Source: CAYWTX01 sp964461295
GTDB taxonomy: Bacteria > Planctomycetota > Phycisphaerae > SM23-33
Direction: 5' to 3'
Length of the DNA: 18,762 bases
Assembly (NCBI GenBank): GCA_964461295.1
Contig: CAYWTX010000135.1
Location: forward strand, 1-18,762
The notes under the pieces are model-generated. The model saw only the letters and a list, made by a program, of their open reading frames with translations, was not told where the DNA came from and did no database searches. The translations under genes were made by a program, and so were the position numbers. Below, one piece after another: positions 1-8,774 of this stretch. Every line of letters begins with the position of its first letter. Within the stretch, counting starts at the first letter, position 1.

Positions 1-114
1 CCGTCACGAAATAACTTGTTCACGTTTCCCAGGTGGCACAGGTCTCCGACCTGTGCTGCACAGCTTGGAAAGCTGTGCCACCAAGACTGGCTTGCTCAGG
101 TTATTTCGTGACGG
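1..114. repeat. Foldback repeat with two inner hairpins
   Basis: An outer inverted repeat (arms 1-18 and 97-114, 17 of 18 bases paired) encloses two adjacent hairpins: 36-44 with 48-56 (GCACAGGTC/GACCTGTGC) and 58-66 with 70-78 (GCACAGCTT/AAGCTGTGC). The sequence 32-41 can alternatively pair with 73-82. No reading frame in it looks like a protein. The architecture (outer stem, two arms) resembles the larger elements at 156-442 and 10206-10475, although the sequence differs. It starts at the window edge, so it may extend to the left. It could act as a REP-like DNA hairpin or as structured RNA; the sequence does not decide. Confidence 0.75.
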
Positions 115-155
115 ACCCAAAGACCGGAGCTCCAATCCCCCCAATGGGTGTCCCC

Positions 156-442
156 TTACTGTAGAGACTGTAGCATCTATTGTTGCGTTCTATTCAGCCC
201 AACGGGCTGACGGAATGCAGCCCAGGGCAACGCCCTGGGTGCCGGAAACCCCAAAGGACAAGCCCTGTAAGGGCGGCAGAAGTGCGTGCAGAAGTTCTCT
301 CGCCCTTACAGGGCTCGGGCTTGAGAGGTAACGAATACCCAGGGCGTTGCCCTGGGCTGTCATATGTCAGCCTTTCAGGCTGAGGAACACGCATCACCCC
401 CGGCTCGGACCGCAATAATGATGCTACAGTCTCTTACTGTAG
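156..442. repeat. Nested foldback element, copy 1
   Basis: Terminal inverted repeats (156-187 and 411-442, sharing GAGACTGTAGCATC exactly) enclose a symmetric series of hairpins: CAGCCCAACGGGCTG (195-209), CCCAGGGCAACGCCCTGGG (221-239), AGCCCTGTAAGGGC near 261 that also pairs with its mirror at 301-315, CCCAGGGCGTTGCCCTGGG (338-356) and CAGCCTTTCAGGCTG (368-382). The whole ~287-bp unit can fold on itself. A second copy with the same arm order lies at 10206-10475, but its outermost stem has a different sequence. No transposase is present, so it is MITE-like or REP-like if mobile. Short frames across it are artefacts of the palindromes. Confidence 0.85.
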
Positions 443-635
443 GCGAATTCCGCTTCCGCCATGCCGTAGAGGCGGGGGGCAAGCGCAAGTTGGCGTGTCG
501 GCCGCGAAAGGCCGCGGAAACTCCGGTGACAGATGCGACGCATCATTACGTGCCCTCGGCGACCTTCGCCCCAGCGCAAGCAGGTTGCCGTTCTCCGTGC
601 CGGCGACGGAACCCACGGCGCTTCCCTAGTTTCCC
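443..635. other. Non-coding stretch after foldback element
   Basis: This segment separates the foldback element from the 3' end of the minus-strand restriction-modification gene. A short GC-rich hairpin (GGCC-GCGAAA-GGCC, about 500-515) is the only local structure; it lacks a T-tract, so I do not call it a terminator. I see no convincing gene, promoter or RNA. Confidence 0.5.
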
Positions 636-3600
636 CTATTCCTCATTTTCTGCCGCGTCAAACAAGCCGTTGGGTGACGGGCGGACGGGCGGCTTGCGGG
701 ACGCGTCGGGCACAACGGGTAGTTCGTCGGCCTTGAAGCACGGACCCTTGACCACGGCAGACAGCAGTTTGGCCTGTTCGGGATACTGCACAATCGTCGC
801 TTCCAGGACCCAAAGCAGTTCCAGGAATTCCGTTGTGAATTCGCTCGGCCAGCGGTCGGGGTTGATTTCGTCCAGGGGGGAGGACTTCTTGCCCTTGGGC
901 TTCTTCATGCGATAGCCCAACCACGATTGAACAACCTTCAGGCCGGATACTTCAAAGGCGTACACTTCCGGGGCGACGGGAGCAAACTGGCCGTCCCCGA
1001 CATGCAGCGTCTGGTTCGGCGCATCGTACTCGTGCTTCTCCGGGTATCCGGCCTCGTCGCCCGGCACGGGCTTGACGCAACGGGCCGCGCGCTTGGGCAC
1101 CTGCCCGACATGCTTTCCCTTGGGCACGAATCGCCGGCCGTAGGTGTGAAGCCACAGCAGCTTCTTCCCGGTGTTGCGGATTTGGGCGAACAAGGTCGCG
1201 TTCTTGGTCAACGGCACGCGAAGCTCGCGCGTGCCCAGTTGCTTAGCGAAACGCTCCGTAAAGGCCGGCTGCGCCAACACGCCGTAGACGTACGCCAGGA
1301 AGTCTTCCGGCGTCACGGCCCGGCCGTAGGCTTTGGCGAGCATGTCCAGCAGGCCCGGCAGGATGTTGGCTTCCTTCCCCTGGGCGTCACGGTACAGGGG
1401 GATGGCGGCCTTTGCCCCGTATGACCCTCGGAAATGGTCAAGATCAGGCAATTCGGCACAGGCTGTCAGCGCCGGGCCGGTTCCCAAAGATTGTGAGAAA
1501 AGACTTGTAAGATAAACTTGCCGGTCGCCCTGGGCGACCCACAGATCGGGGCGCGGGCGCGACATAACTCGGCCGTCGGCGATGATGCACTGGCGGTCGA
1601 AAGACCTGTACGCATACCGGACAACTGGCGGAATCGGGGTGCCCTTGGGCAGTTGGGCTATGGGCGTGGAATCCGCTTTGGATGTCAGTTGGAGTCGATA
1701 TGTGCCGTCAACCTCGCGGTCGCCCGAACCACGGAAAGCCTCTGACCTATCTTTGGCAGACAGCAGGGCGCGCCAACGCGCTCTTAGCGTTTCTTCGTTT
1801 GGCGCGATAGGCCACGTTCGCTTCAATTGAACCCCCGAATGTTGCCAAGGCAATAGGCCGGTCAACAGCGGCCAGGCAAAGAAAGCCCCAGCGCCGGCGG
1901 GGCGGAAGGGCGCGTGCCATTCATCGGGGCAGTCTTGCCAGGTCAAGGAAGCGAAGTTCTTGATGGTGTCGAGGGCCTTCAGTTTCTCGTCACGCTTGCC
2001 GTCAACGATGGCGGCGTAGCGCACCTTCGCGGGCGAGTTTTTCTTGGCCTTGCCGTAGCGCACTGCAACGGCGATTGCCACGGGCGTTTGAATGGCGAAG
2101 ACGTTCTCGTTCTGGCGCGTCCCTCGGCCTTCCCCGCCCAAGTCCAGAATCCAGATTTCATCGCACAACCGGCGCATGTGTTCGCGCATGCCGCAGAAGG
2201 CGTCACCGTCCAAGTAGCTCGATGCACTGATGAAGCTCACCACGCCCGGCCCGGCAGCCGTCTTGTGCTCAAAGACCTTCCACAACGCCCAGCGCCAGAA
2301 GTAGACGTACAGGTTGTACAGGTTTTTGACGTGAACGCCGTGGCCTGCCGCACAGGCGGGGTCCAGGAAATCTTTGAAGATCGCGGCCGTACACTTACCG
2401 TCGTCGCCCCATCGCACCCAATGGCCGGTAGCGGCCTTGTTGGTTTCGCTGGCGGCCTCGTGGCGATCATACGGCGGGTTGCCCAGGCAGACAATCACGG
2501 GCACGGCGGCCTTGACCTTCAGGGCCTTGGCGTGTTGCTCGGCAATGGGCTTGAGGTAGAACCGCAGCACCGGGGGCGGGGTGTTGGGGCCTTCCAGCGT
2601 GTCGGTTAAGTAAACGTGGGTTCCATTGGTTGGCAGTTTCGCGCCCCAGTCCACAAGGGCGCGAGTCACACGAAGTTCTGACACGGCGAACGGCCCGGCC
2701 ATTTTTTCAAACCCGTAGATATTGCCGCCCAGGGCGGTGGCCTTTCCCGGCACGGCGCCCTTGCCCTGTTCGGCGTGCACCTTGGCCAAGGCGTGGTCAA
2801 TGACCGCCAGAAGGTAGGTTCCCGTGCCCGCGGCCGGGTCCAGCGTGATCACGCCGGGGTCGGCGAAGCCCAACGGTTTCCCGAGCTTCCTTGTCAGTAG
2901 ATCGTCGATCAAGCGGACCTGCGCGAACACTACTTCAACGGGCGTGTAGTACGCCCCCGCGTCCTTGCGCAGCTTGGGGTCGTAGGCGGCCAGGAAGTCT
3001 TCATAAAAGAACAACCAGGGGTCTTCCCGTGCGGACATCGGCAGGGAGTCTTGGTAACGGAAGAGCCAGGCGTCTTTGGGACTTGCCATTGCCGCGGGCG
3101 TCACCCGGCCGATAACGCGAATCAGCAGATTCAGCGACGCGGCGATTTCCGCTTGGGCGTGCGGGTCGGTTAGCACCTGAAGGGCGCGGGAAAGTAAACT
3201 GTGCTCAACGGCCAGGGATCTGTCGGCGCTCGCCAGGTTCAGCGGGTCAGCGCCTTCGCTTCGGGCCAGCAGCAGCGCGAACGTCACGGTCTGCGCGTAG
3301 GCATCGGCGAATTGCTCGTCGCCGGCGTCGGGGAAAAGAAGTTCCCGCCAGTCCTTGGCAAGTTCAGCCAGCGGCGATTGCGGGTCTTTCAGGGCGTCGG
3401 TCACGTCGTCGCGCAACATCCGGCACAGCGGGGCGAGCATGGCGGCAAAAGCCTTCAGGTCAACGTTGTTGCCCTTGGTCTTGGTGGGAATGATCGGTTG
3501 CCACTGCAAGAAGTCCGTCAGCAATCCCACCACGGCATGGGCATCCTTGGCGTCGACGGCGCATCGGCCATCGGTCGCCACGTCGCCGGTCAGCCGGACA

Positions 3601-4022
3601 ACGGGGCGGACAGCCTTTCCGTTGCGATACAGCCCCCAGTCGTTCCCGTCACAGTAGATCAGGTTCGGTATGGCCTGGAAGCGTTTCCATTGGGCGGCGT
3701 TGTGCCCGACGAAGCGGTTGGGGTTCGCGCCGACGCCCGGGGCTTTCAATTCGACGTACCCGGCCAACAGGTCCGTCGCGTGAACGGCGAAGTCGGGCTT
3801 TCCCATGCGGCCCGGCAGCGCGACCTCGCCCGCACAGACTACTCTCAGCGCGAGGGCTTGGCCGACTTCCTGCATGAACACGTCAAACGGCCCGCGCAAT
3901 TGGTCTTCCGGCTCGCCTGGGGTCAATGCGTTCGTCTTAGCCTTCACTGTGTCGGCAAACTTCCTCAAGGCGGCCAGTATCGCTTCGTCATCGGGCATGG
4001 ACGGAAGATTACTGCGGTTCAT
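636..4022 (-). CDS. Type ISP-like single-chain restriction-modification enzyme
   Basis: The protein (1128 aa from the chosen ATG) carries nuclease and adenine-N6 methyltransferase modules in one chain. Near residues 76-93 a PDF...YVELK pattern fits a PD-(D/E)XK nuclease. RKDAGAYYTP (about 352-361) precedes methyltransferase motif I, DPAAGTGTYL (about 395-404), and motif IV is NPPY (about 515-518). The C-terminal part, with YAYRSFDRQ and RPRPDLW, matches the specificity region of helicase-less proteins annotated as type ISP. No helicase domain is visible, unlike LlaBIII-type enzymes. The frame stays open to 4154, but that upstream part overlaps a repeat and looks non-coding. ATG 4022 or ATG 3998 is the likely start; neither has a strong Shine-Dalgarno. 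It appears to be a stand-alone cytoplasmic defence gene. The target sequence cannot be read from the protein. Confidence 0.85.
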   Translation of the reverse strand: MNRSNLPSMPDDEAILAALRKFADTVKAKTNALTPGEPEDQLRGPFDVFMQEVGQALALRVVCAGEVALPGRMGKPDFAVHATDLLAGYVELKAPGVGANPNRFVGHNAAQWKRFQAIPNLIYCDGNDWGLYRNGKAVRPVVRLTGDVATDGRCAVDAKDAHAVVGLLTDFLQWQPIIPTKTKGNNVDLKAFAAMLAPLCRMLRDDVTDALKDPQSPLAELAKDWRELLFPDAGDEQFADAYAQTVTFALLLARSEGADPLNLASADRSLAVEHSLLSRALQVLTDPHAQAEIAASLNLLIRVIGRVTPAAMASPKDAWLFRYQDSLPMSAREDPWLFFYEDFLAAYDPKLRKDAGAYYTPVEVVFAQVRLIDDLLTRKLGKPLGFADPGVITLDPAAGTGTYLLAVIDHALAKVHAEQGKGAVPGKATALGGNIYGFEKMAGPFAVSELRVTRALVDWGAKLPTNGTHVYLTDTLEGPNTPPPVLRFYLKPIAEQHAKALKVKAAVPVIVCLGNPPYDRHEAASETNKAATGHWVRWGDDGKCTAAIFKDFLDPACAAGHGVHVKNLYNLYVYFWRWALWKVFEHKTAAGPGVVSFISASSYLDGDAFCGMREHMRRLCDEIWILDLGGEGRGTRQNENVFAIQTPVAIAVAVRYGKAKKNSPAKVRYAAIVDGKRDEKLKALDTIKNFASLTWQDCPDEWHAPFRPAGAGAFFAWPLLTGLLPWQHSGVQLKRTWPIAPNEETLRARWRALLSAKDRSEAFRGSGDREVDGTYRLQLTSKADSTPIAQLPKGTPIPPVVRYAYRSFDRQCIIADGRVMSRPRPDLWVAQGDRQVYLTSLFSQSLGTGPALTACAELPDLDHFRGSYGAKAAIPLYRDAQGKEANILPGLLDMLAKAYGRAVTPEDFLAYVYGVLAQPAFTERFAKQLGTRELRVPLTKNATLFAQIRNTGKKLLWLHTYGRRFVPKGKHVGQVPKRAARCVKPVPGDEAGYPEKHEYDAPNQTLHVGDGQFAPVAPEVYAFEVSGLKVVQSWLGYRMKKPKGKKSSPLDEINPDRWPSEFTTEFLELLWVLEATIVQYPEQAKLLSAVVKGPCFKADELPVVPDASRKPPVRPSPNGLFDAAENEE

Positions 4023-4082
4023 GCCCGCCGTCAATTGGAGGCCCCGGCCAAGGTTGCTTTGAAGGCGAAACCGAAACAGCCG

Positions 4083-4108
4083 CTCTTCCTCCGCGATCAG
4101 AGCATCGC
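4083..4108. repeat. Short interspersed repeat, copy 1
   Basis: This 26-bp segment ends in TCAGAGCATCGC and matches 18498-18523 at 23 of 26 positions on the same strand. It lies just upstream of the likely start of the type ISP-like gene, which supports reading the open frame beyond 4022 as non-coding. The match suggests a small dispersed repeat, but two copies are weak evidence for a family. Confidence 0.45.
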
Positions 4109-4388
4109 GGGGCGGCGGGGCCTGCAACCGAAGAACGAACCGCAAAGGCCGCAAAGACAGGTCACCCGTAGATCGCGTATCCTCTGCGTTCTTCGCGTCT
4201 CCCGCAGGGACCCTTGGTCAGCGATGAAAAGACGGGCATCTTTTATCTCTGTTGGGCCGAGAACGTCGTCGTCCAAAGCGTGAACTACAGTGTCACTTCG
4301 CGCCAAATGCGATTGCGGTGGATTGCGTGCATTCGCCCGCGAAACCGATAGAATGCGCGAAGTTCACTGGCGGGCGTGGGAGATCAAC
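4109..4388. other. Divergent intergenic region with repeat-like tract
   Basis: This gap lies between the divergently transcribed type ISP-like gene and the heparinase-like gene. At about 4135-4213 it holds degenerate short repeats (CCGCAAAGG then CCGCAAAGA, later CTCTGCGTTCTTCGCGTCTC) of a style common between genes in planctomycete-like genomes; the family assignment is from memory. A weak promoter candidate for the rightward gene is TTGCGT (4323-4328) with GATAGA (4347-4352) at an 18-bp spacer. No gene is seen. Confidence 0.4.
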
Positions 4389-7300
4389 ATGGATCGTGCA
4401 ATCGTCGCTATCGGCAGCCTGGTTCTGGCGTCGGGGCTTTCGGCGGCGGCCGACGAGGCCCGGCATCCCTTTATGCTCTGGACGGCGCAGGAGGCCGCTG
4501 CGCTGCGCAAGAAGATCGAGATCGAGCCCTGGGCGAAGGCGGCCTACGCTCGCGGGGCGGACAACCTGCTCCGCTTCGGCGTGATGGGGGACAAGGCCGC
4601 CGGCGAGGAAGAGAAGAAGCTGCTGCTGGCTGATCTGGGGGCGTCCGAGCCTGCCGGGGCCGGCGACGCGTACAAGACCGCCAGCGCTCGCAACGCCTTC
4701 CGCTACGACGTGGTGCAGGACCTGTTGACGCCCGGCGAGCGGGCGAAGGTGAAGGCGGCGTTCGTCCAGGCCATCCAGTGGCGAGCGGCCGATGTGGCGA
4801 AGGCAAGGTGGACGCGGTCCAACTGGCTGCCGAATCTGGCATACGTGGGGTACATGCGGCTTCACCTGGCCGCGGCGGCCACGGGCGACCGCGACTTCAT
4901 CCGCACGCTTTGGAGCGCGCCCAACGGGCTGAAGTGGTACCTGGACGAGTACCTGTCGGACGGGGGCTTCTACAACGAGGAGTTCGGCAAGAGCATGTGG
5001 ATGTACGAGCCGATGGCGCAGTGGTGCTGGGCGATGGACCGCCTGGGCATGGGCGACATCGGCTGGGACTACAAGGGCCGGCAGGGGGCCTCGTTCCGCG
5101 GCAGCATCGAAAGCCTGATCCGCCTGACGTATCCGCGCGTAGACCTGGATCGGCCGTTCTTCCACTTCGCGCGGCTGTCGATCGGCGACGCTCGGGGCGG
5201 CGGGGCGGGGCTGTCCGGCGGGCCGGTGGCGATCTTCCAGCACCGCCTCGTGGCCGGCGACGTGCCCAGGGAGATGCTGTCCCAGAAGGGCTTCGGCGGC
5301 TACATCGGCTACGCCAACGCGCTGGAGCACCTGCACGCGAAGTGGCCGGACGCGGGGTACGGCTACTTCCTGGTGCAGCATCGCGGCGACGGCAACGCGT
5401 ACGACATGCCCTTGCGGTTCGGCGTGGCGCCCATCGCCCCGTCCGCCAAGCCCCCGCCCGCGCCGTCGGGCGTGTACCCCGGGCGCGGGCTGGTCATGCT
5501 CCGCGCCGAGGAAAGCCCCGCGTACTGGGAGTCGCCCGCGCCGGCCGTCAGCATGCGCCTGGCCACGCCGTACGCCCATCACGTGCAGGATTGCCTGGCC
5601 TTGACGGGCTTCTACGCGTTCAACCGCCCGCTGTACGTGAACCACTCGCACCCCACGGGCTACACGGGCACCGACCCGGGGTACTCCAACAGCATTCGCA
5701 GCCACAGCGCGGTCATCGTGGACGGCATGGAGCCGGCGTGCCTGACGGTCCCGCTGGCGACGCGGCAGGGCCTGGGCCCGCTGGTGAAGTTCGCGGCCGC
5801 GCGCGGCAAGGGCGTCTACCCCGGCGTCGACCAGACCCGCGCGCTGATGCTTACACGCGAGTACCTGCTGGACGTGTCGTGCCTGGTCAGCCCGCGCCCG
5901 CGCGACTACCTCTGGCAGGTGCACACCTTCGGCCAGGCCTGCCCCGACAACCCCGCCGCATGGGCCGAGTCGGCCGACCTGCGGGCGTCGCTGGGCGACC
6001 TCGGGCGCGAGCGGTCCTGCGCGACCGGCGACACGTGGACGGTGACGGCCGTGCAGACCAGCGGCACGCAGAACGAGAAGTTCTGCCCGTTCGGGCCGCG
6101 ATGGTTCACCGACCGCGTCGGCGTGCGGGTGACGATGCTGGGGGAGCCGGGCACGCGAGCGTATACCGCCTGGGCGCCGGTGGTGCCCAGCATCCCCGGC
6201 GACTGGCGCGGGCGCAACCGCTTCGCCTACGGCGAGGACGAACCCGCCGGCGTTGCCGTCGTGGCCACGCGCCGGGCGGCCGCGACGATCTTCGCGGCCG
6301 TGCACGAACCCTTCCAGACGACCCGCCGCCTCCGCGCCGTACGCCGCGTCGCGCAGGACGCCGGCGGCATCGTGGTCGCCGTCCACGGCGAGGCGTTCAC
6401 CGACTACCTCATGCTCCGGTTCGGCGACGATGTCGGCAAACCCGTCACCATGGGCTCGGGCGACGAGACGTTCACCTTTGCCGACTACGGATACGTGCGG
6501 ATGGCGAACGGCCGGGCCGAGACCGCCGGCGACGTGAAGGTCGCCCGTCTGCCTTCGCCCGCGGCGGCGCCCGCGGCGGCCGGGCCGATCGCGGCCCGGT
6601 TCCAGCCGCCCTCGGCCCTGTGCCTGCCGACCGGCGGCAAAGGCGCGCGGACCCTCAAGCTGCGCAACAGCGGCTCGCGGCCTATTAGCGCCGAGATCCC
6701 CGTCACGGCGTCCAAGGGCCTGGCCGTGTCGCCCGCCGCGATCTCGCTGAGGGACTTGCCCGCCGGCGCCGAACTGGACATCGCGATCGCCGTCGATGCC
6801 GCCAAGTCCGCCGCCAACGTCCTGCATCGCGTCGGCGTCGGCGGCTCGCTCGCCGACGGCCTCGAGGTCCAGCACGCGGCCTTGACCGTCGCCAACGGCG
6901 TGGCGACCGACGGACGGACGCAGGTGGGCGACGAGTTCCGCCAGACCGTGTACTCGCCGCGGTACGTCGCCACGTACTGGTTCATGGAATCCGCGGGCGC
7001 CACGGAGTTGCTCGACCCGGCCGGGTATCGCCGCCACGACGCCGGCGGCCACAGCTACCCCAGCCTGGGCGTCCGAACCGCCGACGCTCAAGGCCGGGCG
7101 CGCTGGGAAGTGTCCAAGGCCGGCAAGTACCCGTACTTCATTCCGATCCTGATCGCCCCGGACCCGGCCCAGCCGCGGCAGTTCTACGAGCACGGCCAGC
7201 ACGTGCACGGCTTCAGCGGCGGGCTGGCCCACTGGTTCACCGAAGACTGGATCGTGGTCCGCAGCCGCAAAGCCAAGGACGACGAGATGATCGCCCTGGA

Positions 7301-7721
7301 ATGGTCGCCCCGCGGCGGGTACCGCAGCGGCCTGGCCGACTGCATCCCCGGGCGCGACGGCGCCCTGGCCGCGGCGAAGATGCCCGGCGCCGCGTTCGTG
7401 ATCGACGACCAGGGCGGCAAGCACTCGCTGCTGCCCAAGCCGCCGCCCGCACTGGCCGCCGGCGGCGTCGGCGCGGTCTTCCTCCGCCCCGACGGATACG
7501 AACACGGCTCGGCCATGTTCTACCCCAAGGGCGCCAAGTGGCTGGACGGGCGCGTGGCGCAGCCGGGGAACACGCCGATGGCGTTCACGTTCTGCACGGA
7601 CGCGGAGTTCCCAGCCCTGCTGAAGAAGTGGCGGGACGCCCCGCACACGGGCGAGGCCGCACCCGCCGACGTGGAACGTAACCGCGGCGCCTTTGGCCCC
7701 ACGGTCGCGCAGCCGGAGTAG
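4389..7721 (+). CDS. Secreted heparinase II/III-like protein
   Basis: The product (1110 aa) begins with a signal peptide: MDR, a hydrophobic stretch, then an Ala-rich cleavage region before DEARHPF. ATG 4389 is chosen because GGGAG sits at 4378-4382 and the signal peptide starts there; the frame is open further upstream. Residues ~30-330 look like the helical toroid of alginate-lyase/heparinase folds (WLPNLAYVGYMRLHLAA, GFYNEEFGKSMWMYEP). Residues ~365-450 match the heparinase II/III beta-sandwich core, with an HH pair (~397-398), a YVNHSHPTGYTGTDPGYSN stretch and SIRSHSAVIVDG (~436-447). The C-terminal third is unassigned. The likely role is polysaccharide lyase or a related glycan-binding enzyme outside the cytoplasm; the substrate is unknown. 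The last 166 bp are duplicated at 8775-8940. It has no obvious operon partner. Confidence 0.85.
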   Translation: MDRAIVAIGSLVLASGLSAAADEARHPFMLWTAQEAAALRKKIEIEPWAKAAYARGADNLLRFGVMGDKAAGEEEKKLLLADLGASEPAGAGDAYKTASARNAFRYDVVQDLLTPGERAKVKAAFVQAIQWRAADVAKARWTRSNWLPNLAYVGYMRLHLAAAATGDRDFIRTLWSAPNGLKWYLDEYLSDGGFYNEEFGKSMWMYEPMAQWCWAMDRLGMGDIGWDYKGRQGASFRGSIESLIRLTYPRVDLDRPFFHFARLSIGDARGGGAGLSGGPVAIFQHRLVAGDVPREMLSQKGFGGYIGYANALEHLHAKWPDAGYGYFLVQHRGDGNAYDMPLRFGVAPIAPSAKPPPAPSGVYPGRGLVMLRAEESPAYWESPAPAVSMRLATPYAHHVQDCLALTGFYAFNRPLYVNHSHPTGYTGTDPGYSNSIRSHSAVIVDGMEPACLTVPLATRQGLGPLVKFAAARGKGVYPGVDQTRALMLTREYLLDVSCLVSPRPRDYLWQVHTFGQACPDNPAAWAESADLRASLGDLGRERSCATGDTWTVTAVQTSGTQNEKFCPFGPRWFTDRVGVRVTMLGEPGTRAYTAWAPVVPSIPGDWRGRNRFAYGEDEPAGVAVVATRRAAATIFAAVHEPFQTTRRLRAVRRVAQDAGGIVVAVHGEAFTDYLMLRFGDDVGKPVTMGSGDETFTFADYGYVRMANGRAETAGDVKVARLPSPAAAPAAAGPIAARFQPPSALCLPTGGKGARTLKLRNSGSRPISAEIPVTASKGLAVSPAAISLRDLPAGAELDIAIAVDAAKSAANVLHRVGVGGSLADGLEVQHAALTVANGVATDGRTQVGDEFRQTVYSPRYVATYWFMESAGATELLDPAGYRRHDAGGHSYPSLGVRTADAQGRARWEVSKAGKYPYFIPILIAPDPAQPRQFYEHGQHVHGFSGGLAHWFTEDWIVVRSRKAKDDEMIALEWSPRGGYRSGLADCIPGRDGALAAAKMPGAAFVIDDQGGKHSLLPKPPPALAAGGVGAVFLRPDGYEHGSAMFYPKGAKWLDGRVAQPGNTPMAFTFCTDAEFPALLKKWRDAPHTGEAAPADVERNRGAFGPTVAQPE
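7556..7721 (+). repeat. 166-bp direct repeat, copy 1 (gene 3' end)
   Basis: This segment is the final 54 codons plus stop of the heparinase-like gene. It matches 8775-8940 with four substitutions (at 7568, 7679, 7709 and 7714). Three are synonymous and one changes the penultimate residue, Pro to Leu in copy 2. Similarity stops abruptly: the base before each copy differs, and no match continues after the TAG. The 1053 bp between the copies is the toxin-antitoxin operon. Confidence 0.95.
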
Positions 7722-7761
7722 CGGCCGTAGCGTTGCGTGTCACTCGATCACCAGAAGGCCC

Positions 7762-7790
7762 TTGACTGCGGGATTATTCCGGCATATACT
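7762..7790 (+). promoter_or_regulatory. Sigma-70-type promoter of the toxin-antitoxin operon
   Basis: TTGACT (7762-7767) and TATACT (7785-7790) are separated by exactly 17 bp, each one base from consensus. Transcription would start near 7797, giving a leader of about 27 nt before the toxin ATG at 7824. The promoter lies between the first 166-bp repeat and the toxin, so the cassette carries its own promoter. Confidence 0.8.
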
Positions 7791-7806
7791 GTAACAAAGT
7801 GGTACA
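7790..7806. promoter_or_regulatory. Palindromic operator at the toxin-antitoxin start site
   Basis: TGTAAC-AAAGT-GGTACA is an inverted repeat with 5 of 6 positions matched. It overlaps the last base of the -10 box and the predicted transcription start. Autorepression by an HTH antitoxin bound at such a site is typical of HigBA-like operons; binding here is inferred from position and symmetry. Confidence 0.55.
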
Positions 7807-7823
7807 AATGCCGATGAGGGTTC

Positions 7824-8264
7824 ATGGCGGATCAGAAGGATAGTCCAGGTCAGGATGAACAGATATCGAGGCCCCGCTTTCAGGTTCGGCCCACGAAGCA
7901 GGCTCGACGGGACTGCAAAGACCTCTTCCGGTCCGTGCGAGAGACGCTCTGGGTGATCTCACAACTGAAGTTGCTGATGCACTGGCCGCTCGATGAGAGA
8001 CAGCAGCAGCAGCTTGGTTCGGACTTGGACTTCACAAAGGTCCACGACAGAGGCGAGGCATTCTTCGAGTTGCGCCTGGACGATGCACGATTGCATCAGA
8101 AGAACCTGCGCGTGTTCTTCTGGGTTGACGACGGCCACAGAACCATCTGGGTCATCCACGGGTACTGGAAGAAAACGAACCGACTTGACGAGGCCGTGAA
8201 GACACGAGTGGCCAGGCGGATCAAGGCCCTCAAGAGCGGCATTTCGGACGGGAGAGTCCCATGA
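7824..8264 (+). CDS. HigB/Gp49-like (RelE superfamily) toxin
   Basis: The protein (146 aa) has the core of phage Gp49/HigB-like toxins: FFELRLDD, then NLRVFFWVDDG, then IWVIHGYWKKTNRLDEAV followed by a basic helix with TRVARRIKAL. In this family the fold acts as a ribosome-associated mRNA interferase that halts translation. An N-terminal extension of ~35 polar residues makes it longer than the usual 100-120 aa. GAGGG sits only 3 nt before ATG 7824, so the start is somewhat uncertain. The stop overlaps the next gene by 4 bp (ATGA), which implies translational coupling in toxin-first order. Base composition is visibly less GC-rich than the flanking heparinase-like gene, consistent with acquisition. 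Confidence 0.8.
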   Translation: MADQKDSPGQDEQISRPRFQVRPTKQARRDCKDLFRSVRETLWVISQLKLLMHWPLDERQQQQLGSDLDFTKVHDRGEAFFELRLDDARLHQKNLRVFFWVDDGHRTIWVIHGYWKKTNRLDEAVKTRVARRIKALKSGISDGRVP

Positions 8265-8773
8265 GCATTATGGCAAAGGTTTCGGAGTGGAAGCGATGCG
8301 AAGACCGGCGCCATGACGTACTCAGTGCCCTTGCCGCCATCACGCGCCTTGCCCCCAATGAGGTTGAGGACTTGATCACCTACCTCAAGGCCCTCAACGA
8401 AGCCTCCACCGCCAGCGACCAGGAGGAACAGGAGTATCTGGTCAACGCCATCCTCGAAGTCTTCGGGCTCGACACCGAGGAGCACGCAGCCGAGATCCAG
8501 GACTGGGACAGAGAAGTGCGTTCCTCCGCGGCCGGGCAGGCGGCGGCCAAAGAACTTCACGCGGAGACGGAGCGATTCTTCAGTGCCTACCACCGGCTCA
8601 AAGCCCGCAGTGGTCTGACGACGATTCGCAAGATTGCCGAGGCGGCCAGCATCAGCCCCACCACCGTTCAAGCCATCGAGAAACAGCGAGTCAAACCGCA
8701 GTGCAAGACCGTCCAAGCCCTGGCGAAGGCGTTTGGCGTTGATCCGGTGGCGCTGAATGACGGAACGGCATAG
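8261..8773 (+). CDS. HigA-like XRE-family antitoxin
   Basis: The protein (170 aa) has a C-terminal helix-turn-helix at residues ~110-165 (TTIRKIAEAASISPTTVQAI, then KTVQALAKAFGVDP), typical of XRE antitoxins. The N-terminal ~100 residues are acidic and helical (EVEDLITYLKALNEAS, DQEEQEYLVNAILEVFGLD) and probably bind the toxin. That half is longer than in most HigA proteins and I do not recognise its family. The start overlaps the toxin stop by 4 bp. The protein is expected to neutralise the toxin and repress the operon at 7790-7806. Its stop codon (8771-8773) lies one base before the second 166-bp repeat. Confidence 0.8.
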   Translation: MSIMAKVSEWKRCEDRRHDVLSALAAITRLAPNEVEDLITYLKALNEASTASDQEEQEYLVNAILEVFGLDTEEHAAEIQDWDREVRSSAAGQAAAKELHAETERFFSAYHRLKARSGLTTIRKIAEAASISPTTVQAIEKQRVKPQCKTVQALAKAFGVDPVALNDGTA

Positions 8774-8774
8774 C

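Noticed and set aside
156..442. CRISPR array
   Set aside because: The repeated CCCAGGG-type hairpins are mirror-symmetric and occur in one nested structure, with no regularly spaced identical direct repeats and no cas genes.
4293..7646. A 1117-codon open frame on the minus strand opposite the heparinase-like gene
   Set aside because: It is Arg/Gly/His-rich with no family motif, and it mirrors the GC-rich codon pattern of the real gene on the other strand, which has a signal peptide and recognisable domains.
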